The translations under genes and the position numbers were made by a program. DNA of 64,000 bases, taken from the NCBI RefSeq assembly GCF_003432485.1, contig NZ_QVNQ01000012.1, positions 62,001 through 126,000 on the forward strand, given 5' to 3'. Within the stretch, counting starts at the first letter, position 1, and each line of letters begins with the position of its first letter. This DNA comes from Actinomadura spongiicola (GTDB lineage: Bacteria; Actinomycetota; Actinomycetes; Streptosporangiales; Streptosporangiaceae). The notes under the pieces were generated by a model. The model saw nothing but the letters and a program-made list of their open reading frames with translations, was not told the origin of the DNA and did no database searches. Positions 59,364 to 64,000 of the stretch are shown here, one piece after another.

Positions 59364-62300
59364 ATGGCGGCGGACGCGGGCGAGTACGGGCGAGGGCCGG
59401 ACGACGGCCCCCGGACGGAGATCATCGGGGTGACCCCGTTCGGCCGTCCGGCACCCCATCTCGTCGTGGCGGTCGCGCGGGCCGGGGGCGTCGGCGTCCT
59501 CGATCTCGGCGCCGACCGCGCGCCGGGCCTCGCCGCGCTCGCGGACGTGCGCCGCTGGTGGACGGGTCCGTTCGGCGTCCGCGTCCCCGCGGGGTGCCGT
59601 ATCCGGCCGGCGGAACTCCCGGACGCCGTGGACACCGTCCTGGTGGACGCGCCCGCGCTCAGGTCCGACGATTCGCTCGACATCGCCGGGTTCGCTCGCG
59701 GTCGCCGTCTTCTGGTGGAGGTCGTCGGCCCCGACGAGGCCGCGGCCGTCCTTCCCGTCGCCCGCGGTCTCACCGATGACGTGGGGCTCATCGCGCGGGG
59801 CTCCGAGGCGGGCGGACGCGCCGGTGAGCTGACCGCTTTCGTCCTGTTGCAGAGGCTGGTGGCCGACCCGTCGGTGGACGTACCGGTGTACGCCTCGGGT
59901 GGGATCGGGACGCACTCGGCCGCGGCGGCGGTGGTCGGTGGCGCGGCCGGGGTCGTCCTGGACGCGCAGCTCGCGCTCGTCCGGGAGGCCGACACGGCGC
60001 CGGGGCCGGAGGATCCGCTGGCGGCGGCGCTCGCCGGGCGCCACAAGACCGCCGGGGGCGTGGTCCAGGCCGTCCGGGACGGGATCGCGGCGCATCTGCG
60101 GGCCGCCGTCCGCGTCGAGCCGCTGGCGGCGCGCACCTCGCCGGTGGTCGTTCAGGGGCCGATGGCGCGGGTCAGCGATGGTTCGACGTTCGCGGGCGCG
60201 GTCGCGCAGGACGGCGGCCTGCCGTTCCTCGCGCTCGCCCTGATGGACGGCGACACCGTCCGGGCCCTGCTGCGGGAGACCGCCGACCGGCTCGGGGGAC
60301 GGCCCTGGGGCGTCGGGATCGACGGGTTCGCCCCGCCGGACGTCCGGGCCGAGCAGCTCGCCGCCGTCCACGAGGCCGGGCCGCCGTACGCGTTGATCGC
60401 CGGCGGGAGTCCGGCGGAGGCCGAGCCGCTGGAGGCCGCCGGGACCAGCGCGTACCTGTACGCCCCCACACCGGACCTGCTGGAACGATTCCTCGACGGC
60501 GGCGCGCGCAGGTTCGTGTTCGCGGGCCGGGAATCCGGTGGCCCGGTCGGGCCGCTGGCGAGCTTTCCGCTGTGGGACGCCCAGGTCGAACGGCTGATGG
60601 CGTGCGGTGACGACACGGTCGCCGGGCTGTCGGTGATGTTCGCGGGCGGGATCCACGACGAGCGGTCCGCGGCGATGGTGGCGGCGCAGGCCGGGCCGCT
60701 GGCCGAGCGGGGCGCCGACGTCCGCGTCCTGATGGGCACCGCGTACCTGTTCACCTCGGAGGCCGTGGCGGCGGGCGCGATCCTGCCGGGCTTCCAGGAC
60801 ACGGCGCTCGACTGCGCCGGGACGGCCCTGCTGGAGACGTCCCCCGGACACGAGATCCGCTGCGCCATAACCCCCTATGTCGACACGTTCGCCGACACCC
60901 GCCGCGAACTGGAACAGGCCGGGACGCCGCGCCCGGAGGTGGGGCGCCGGCTGGAGAAACTGAACCTCGCCCGCCTGCGCCTCGCCGCGAAGGGGCTGCG
61001 CCGCTCGACGCCCGTGGCGCCCGCCGTGCAGCGCTCCGAGGGCCTGTACGTGATGGGTCAGGCCGCGGCGCTGCGCTCGGCCACGACCACCGTTGCCGCG
61101 CTGCACGAGCAGGTCACGGCGGGCGCGACCGCGTTCCTGGCCGCCCGCGCCGCCGAACTCGGCCTCACGGGGCCGCGTCCCGACCCGGTCGGCGCGGCGC
61201 GTCCCGCCGACATCGCGATCATCGGGATCGGGCGCGTGTTCCCCGGCGCCCGCGACGCCGACGGCTACTGGGCGAACATCGTGGGCGGCGCCGACTCGAT
61301 CATCGAGGTCGCGCGCCACGACGCCGAGGTCCCCCGTGGCCGGCTCACCGGTGGCGAGGCGCCGTCCAGGTGGGGTGGGCCGCTGCCCGACATCGCGTTC
61401 GACGCGCTCGCGTACGGGATCCCGCCGGGCGCGGTCGGCGGCATCGACCCGGTCCAGCTCCTGGCGTTGGAGGTCGCCGCCCGCGCGCTGCGCGACGCCG
61501 GATACGCCGACCGCCCGTTCGACCGGGCCCGCACCTCCGTGATCTTCGGCGCGGGAGGCGGCGGTGACCTCGGCGCCGCCCACGCCATGCGCGCCGCGCT
61601 TCCCGACTACTTCGGCGAAATCCCGGCCGGGTTGGACGAGCAGCTCCCACGTCCGGTGGAGGGCTCGCTTCCGGGGGTGCTCACCGGGGTCATCGCCGGA
61701 CGGATCGCCGACCGGCTCGGCCTCGGCGGCACCGCCCACACCGTCGACGCGGCCGGCGCGGCGTCGCTCGTCGCCCTCGACACCGCCTGCAAGGACCTGC
61801 TCGTGGGCGCCAGTGACATGGCGCTGTGCGGGGGCGCCGACCTGCGCGGCGGCGTCCGGGACCACCTTTACGCGGCGGCGGGCGCGCTGTCGCCGTCCGG
61901 CCGCTGCGCCGCGTTCGACGCGTCCGCCGACGGGGTCGCGCTCGGTGAGGGCGTCGCCTGCGTCGTCCTCAAGCGCCTCGCGGACGCCGAACGCGACGGC
62001 GACCGGATCTACGCGGTCGTCAAGGCGGTCGCCGCCGCCGGTGACGGGCGCTCCGGCGACCTCGCCGCGCCCAGCGCCGAGGGACAACGCCGCGCGCTGG
62101 ACCGCGCCTACGAACGCGCGGGCGTCGCACCCGCCTCGGTCGGGCTCGTCGAGGCGCACGCGGCGTGCACGGCGGTCGGCGACCGGACGGAACTGTCGGC
62201 CCTGCGCTCCACCTTCGCGGACGCCGCCCCGGGCGGCATCACGCTCGGATCGGTCAAGGCGCAGATCGGGCACACCGGATGCGCCGCCGGGCTCGCCGGA

Positions 62301-64000
62301 CTCGTCAAGACCGCGTACGCGCTGCACACGGGCGTGCTGCCGGGGGCGCCGCATCTCGTCCGTCCCAACGTCGCGTGGGAACCCGGCGGCCCGTTCTCGT
62401 TCGGCGGCGCCGCCCGCCCGTGGGCGACGCCGCCCGGCGAACGGTTCGCGGGGGTGAGCGGGTTCGGCGTCGGCGGCGTGCACGTCCACGCCGTCCTGTC
62501 CGGATACGACGGCGCGCCCGAACCGGTGTCCGGGCTCGCCGAATGGCCCGCCGAACTGTTCCTGATCCGGGCCGCGGACCGGTCCGCGGCCCGCGCCGAA
62601 CTCGACCGCCTCTCGGCCCTCCTGCCGGGCGAACCCCGGCTCCGCGACCTCGCGCGAACGGCCGCCGCCGTCGACGGCCCCCTCCAGGTCGCCTTCGTCG
62701 CCACCGGCCTGGACGACCTTCGACGGAAACTCGATCTCGCCGGGGAGTTCCGCCCGGCACCGGGCGTGTTCGTCCCGTCCGGCGAACCGGGCCGGGTCGC
62801 GTTCCTGTTCCCGGGGCAGGGCTCGCAGCGTCCGAACATGCTCGCCGACCTGTTCATCGCGTTCCCACGGCTCCAGCGCCTGCTCTGCCTTGCGGGCGGA
62901 CGGTACGCCCCGGCGATGTTCCCGCCCGCCGCGTTCACCCGCGCCGCGACCCGGCGCCACCAGGCGGAGATCAACGACGGCCGGGTCGCGGAGCCGGCCC
63001 TCGGCATCGCCGGGCTGGCCGCCCACCGCCTCCTGACCGCCGTCGGCGTCCACCCGGACCTCGCCGCGGGCCACGGGTACGGGGAGCTCGCCGCGCTGTG
63101 CGCCGCCGGAGTCTTCGACGACACCGGCATGGTCGAGTTCGGCGCCGTCCGCGCCGAGGCCGCCCTGTCCGCCGGCCTGTCCGCCGGTCTGTCCGCCGGT
63201 CTGTCCGCCGCACGGTCCGCCGAGGGGGACGAGCCGGGCGCGATGGCCGCCGTCGCCGCGTCCCTCCCCGACGTCCGCGCGGCGCTGCGCGGCCTCACCG
63301 AGGTCGTCGTCGCCGGACACGACGCGCCGCGCCGGGTCGTGATCTCCGGGACGTGCGCGGGCCTCGACCGCGCCCTGCGCGCGCTGTCCGCCGCGGGCGT
63401 CGCCGTAGAACGGCTCCCGGTGGCGTGCGCGTTCCACAGCCCGCTCGTCGCCACCGCGTCCGCCGAACTGCGCGCCGATCTTCTGCGCCGCGACCTCCGC
63501 TCGCCCGCCTTCCCCGTCTGGGCGAACACGACCGCCGCGCCCTACCCGACCGACCCCGCCGAACTCGCCGCCACCCTCGCCGGTCAGATCGCCGCGCCGA
63601 TCCGGTTCGCCGAGCAGATCGAGGCGATGTACGAGGCGGGCGCCCGCGTCTTCGTCGAGACGGGCCCCGGACGCGCCCTCACCGGCTTCGTCGGCCAGAT
63701 CCTCGGCGACCGCCCGCACACCGCCGTGGCCTGCGACGTTCCCGGCGAGAACGGCATCGTTCGCCTCCTGCACACGCTCGCCGAACTCGCCGCCGCCGGT
63801 GTCCCCGTCGACCCGCTGCCCCTGTTCGCCGGTCGCGACGCCCGCCCGCTCACCGGCCCCGCCCCGGTGCCCGGGTGGGTGGTCAACGGTCGCCTCGTCC
63901 GGACCGCCGACGGCGGATACCCGGCGGGCGCGCTCCGCCCGGCCGAACGCGTTCCCCTCCTCGCCCCGCACCCGTCGGAGGCCGCCGTCCTCGAATACCT
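59364..64000 (+). CDS. PUFA/hglE-like type I megasynthase: two FMN-barrel (NPD/PfaD-like) domains, KS, AT; truncated by the window end
   Basis: Open to the window end (about 1545 residues shown, no stop). Residues about 15-250: nitropropane-dioxygenase-like barrel (LIARGSEAGGRAGE, VPVYASGGIGTHSAAAA). Residues about 258-490: a second such barrel (VVQGPMARVSDGSTFAGAVA, MFAGGIHDERSAAM). KS about 615-1040: His932 in VEAHAACTAVGD and His970 in SVKAQIGHTGC remain, but the nucleophile motif is VDAAGAASL (Gly798). AT about 1135-1440: His1358 in AFHSPL, but GHGYGE (Gly1238) in place of GHSxGE. Closest to iterative synthases of the hglE/PUFA type. KS and AT may be structural only. Confidence 0.85.
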   Translation, partial: MAADAGEYGRGPDDGPRTEIIGVTPFGRPAPHLVVAVARAGGVGVLDLGADRAPGLAALADVRRWWTGPFGVRVPAGCRIRPAELPDAVDTVLVDAPALRSDDSLDIAGFARGRRLLVEVVGPDEAAAVLPVARGLTDDVGLIARGSEAGGRAGELTAFVLLQRLVADPSVDVPVYASGGIGTHSAAAAVVGGAAGVVLDAQLALVREADTAPGPEDPLAAALAGRHKTAGGVVQAVRDGIAAHLRAAVRVEPLAARTSPVVVQGPMARVSDGSTFAGAVAQDGGLPFLALALMDGDTVRALLRETADRLGGRPWGVGIDGFAPPDVRAEQLAAVHEAGPPYALIAGGSPAEAEPLEAAGTSAYLYAPTPDLLERFLDGGARRFVFAGRESGGPVGPLASFPLWDAQVERLMACGDDTVAGLSVMFAGGIHDERSAAMVAAQAGPLAERGADVRVLMGTAYLFTSEAVAAGAILPGFQDTALDCAGTALLETSPGHEIRCAITPYVDTFADTRRELEQAGTPRPEVGRRLEKLNLARLRLAAKGLRRSTPVAPAVQRSEGLYVMGQAAALRSATTTVAALHEQVTAGATAFLAARAAELGLTGPRPDPVGAARPADIAIIGIGRVFPGARDADGYWANIVGGADSIIEVARHDAEVPRGRLTGGEAPSRWGGPLPDIAFDALAYGIPPGAVGGIDPVQLLALEVAARALRDAGYADRPFDRARTSVIFGAGGGGDLGAAHAMRAALPDYFGEIPAGLDEQLPRPVEGSLPGVLTGVIAGRIADRLGLGGTAHTVDAAGAASLVALDTACKDLLVGASDMALCGGADLRGGVRDHLYAAAGALSPSGRCAAFDASADGVALGEGVACVVLKRLADAERDGDRIYAVVKAVAAAGDGRSGDLAAPSAEGQRRALDRAYERAGVAPASVGLVEAHAACTAVGDRTELSALRSTFADAAPGGITLGSVKAQIGHTGCAAGLAGLVKTAYALHTGVLPGAPHLVRPNVAWEPGGPFSFGGAARPWATPPGERFAGVSGFGVGGVHVHAVLSGYDGAPEPVSGLAEWPAELFLIRAADRSAARAELDRLSALLPGEPRLRDLARTAAAVDGPLQVAFVATGLDDLRRKLDLAGEFRPAPGVFVPSGEPGRVAFLFPGQGSQRPNMLADLFIAFPRLQRLLCLAGGRYAPAMFPPAAFTRAATRRHQAEINDGRVAEPALGIAGLAAHRLLTAVGVHPDLAAGHGYGELAALCAAGVFDDTGMVEFGAVRAEAALSAGLSAGLSAGLSAARSAEGDEPGAMAAVAASLPDVRAALRGLTEVVVAGHDAPRRVVISGTCAGLDRALRALSAAGVAVERLPVACAFHSPLVATASAELRADLLRRDLRSPAFPVWANTTAAPYPTDPAELAATLAGQIAAPIRFAEQIEAMYEAGARVFVETGPGRALTGFVGQILGDRPHTAVACDVPGENGIVRLLHTLAELAAAGVPVDPLPLFAGRDARPLTGPAPVPGWVVNGRLVRTADGGYPAGALRPAERVPLLAPHPSEAAVLEY
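63165..63212 (+). repeat. four-copy 12-bp in-frame tandem repeat in the AT domain
   Basis: CTGTCCGCCGGC-type units occur four times in a row (63165, 63177, 63189, 63201), encoding LSAG repeated with one final change (LSAA). They lie between the AT nucleophile region and DEPGAMAAV, in a surface loop, and suggest slippage expansion. Confidence 0.8.

Noticed and set aside
63165..63212. Possible CRISPR-like array
   Set aside because: Units are contiguous 12-mers without spacers and stay in the reading frame of the AT domain. No CRISPR array or cas gene was seen anywhere in the window.
58914..63971. 1685-codon open frame on the minus strand
   Set aside because: It mirrors the plus-strand megasynthase, whose domains and motifs are unmistakable. 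The antisense product is Arg/Gly/Asp-rich with no recognisable domain, a usual artefact of very high third-position GC.

Overview
The window is chromosomal DNA from a high-GC actinomycete. Very GC-rich third codon positions, many GTG starts, four-base stop/start overlaps, a fasR-fabD-fabH-acpP-fabF cluster, a homodimeric aceE, glnII and several actinobacteria-restricted families (DUF5998, DUF3145, DUF3052, DUF1918, DUF6745) all point there. A Thermomonosporaceae genus such as Actinomadura is my best guess, but that placement is inference.

Layout. 0-0.85 kb: a methionine-importer lipoprotein. 0.95-5.95 kb: a tightly coupled five-gene operon of the uncharacterised STM4015-STM4014-STM4013-STM4012-STM4011 families (leucine-rich repeat protein, ATP-grasp enzyme, sulfatase-like hydrolase, two radical SAM enzymes). 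6.3-9.2 kb (minus): a DUF6745 pair and a ThrE-type exporter. 9.35-11.45 kb: RecQ helicase fused to a phosphoribosyltransferase-like domain. 12.1-14.45 kb: a LysR regulator and a GAF-SpoIIE phosphatase. 15.1-18.7 kb: a PfkB sugar kinase divergent from a GNAT/acyl-CoA-ligase fusion that lacks most of its ATP-grasp domain. 19.4-22.1 kb: DUF5998, alkaline-phosphatase-superfamily and sulfurtransferase genes. 22.1-26.9 kb (minus): an S8 protease, sigma factor, small protein and TPR-CHAT protease module. 27.2-33.1 kb: DUF3145 and the type II fatty-acid synthase genes with their regulator FasR. 33.2-35.4 kb: PHP, WYL and VOC proteins. 35.5-40.9 kb: aceE, DUF1918, YjbQ, DUF3052, peroxiredoxin and a zinc ribbon. 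41-49.4 kb: mostly housekeeping genes (K+ channel, saccharopine-dehydrogenase-like reductase, PAC2, CBS, geranylgeranyl-reductase-like, SnoaL-like, AraC, aldehyde dehydrogenase).

From 49.5 to about 55.4 kb lies a degraded genomic island. It begins at a tRNA-Val gene whose 3' end is partly duplicated 1 kb downstream (att-like). It holds an IS5-type transposase relic with two in-frame stops, a large NACHT NTPase with many membrane segments and two rare TTA codons, an integrase-like C-terminal relic, a frameshifted small gene and a candidate structured RNA or inverted-repeat element. Base composition falls visibly inside it.

After the island come DUF899, a secreted beta-helix protein, glutamine synthetase II and a membrane protein. 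The last 4.6 kb is the start of a very large PUFA/hglE-like megasynthase with two FMN-barrel domains, a ketosynthase and an acyltransferase. The KS nucleophilic Cys and the AT nucleophilic Ser both read as Gly, while the surrounding family sequence is intact.

The strongest candidates for undescribed biology are the STM4011-4015 operon, the sigma/CHAT/S8 module, the island NACHT protein and the KS/AT-dead megasynthase. All family assignments were made by eye; no database was searched.
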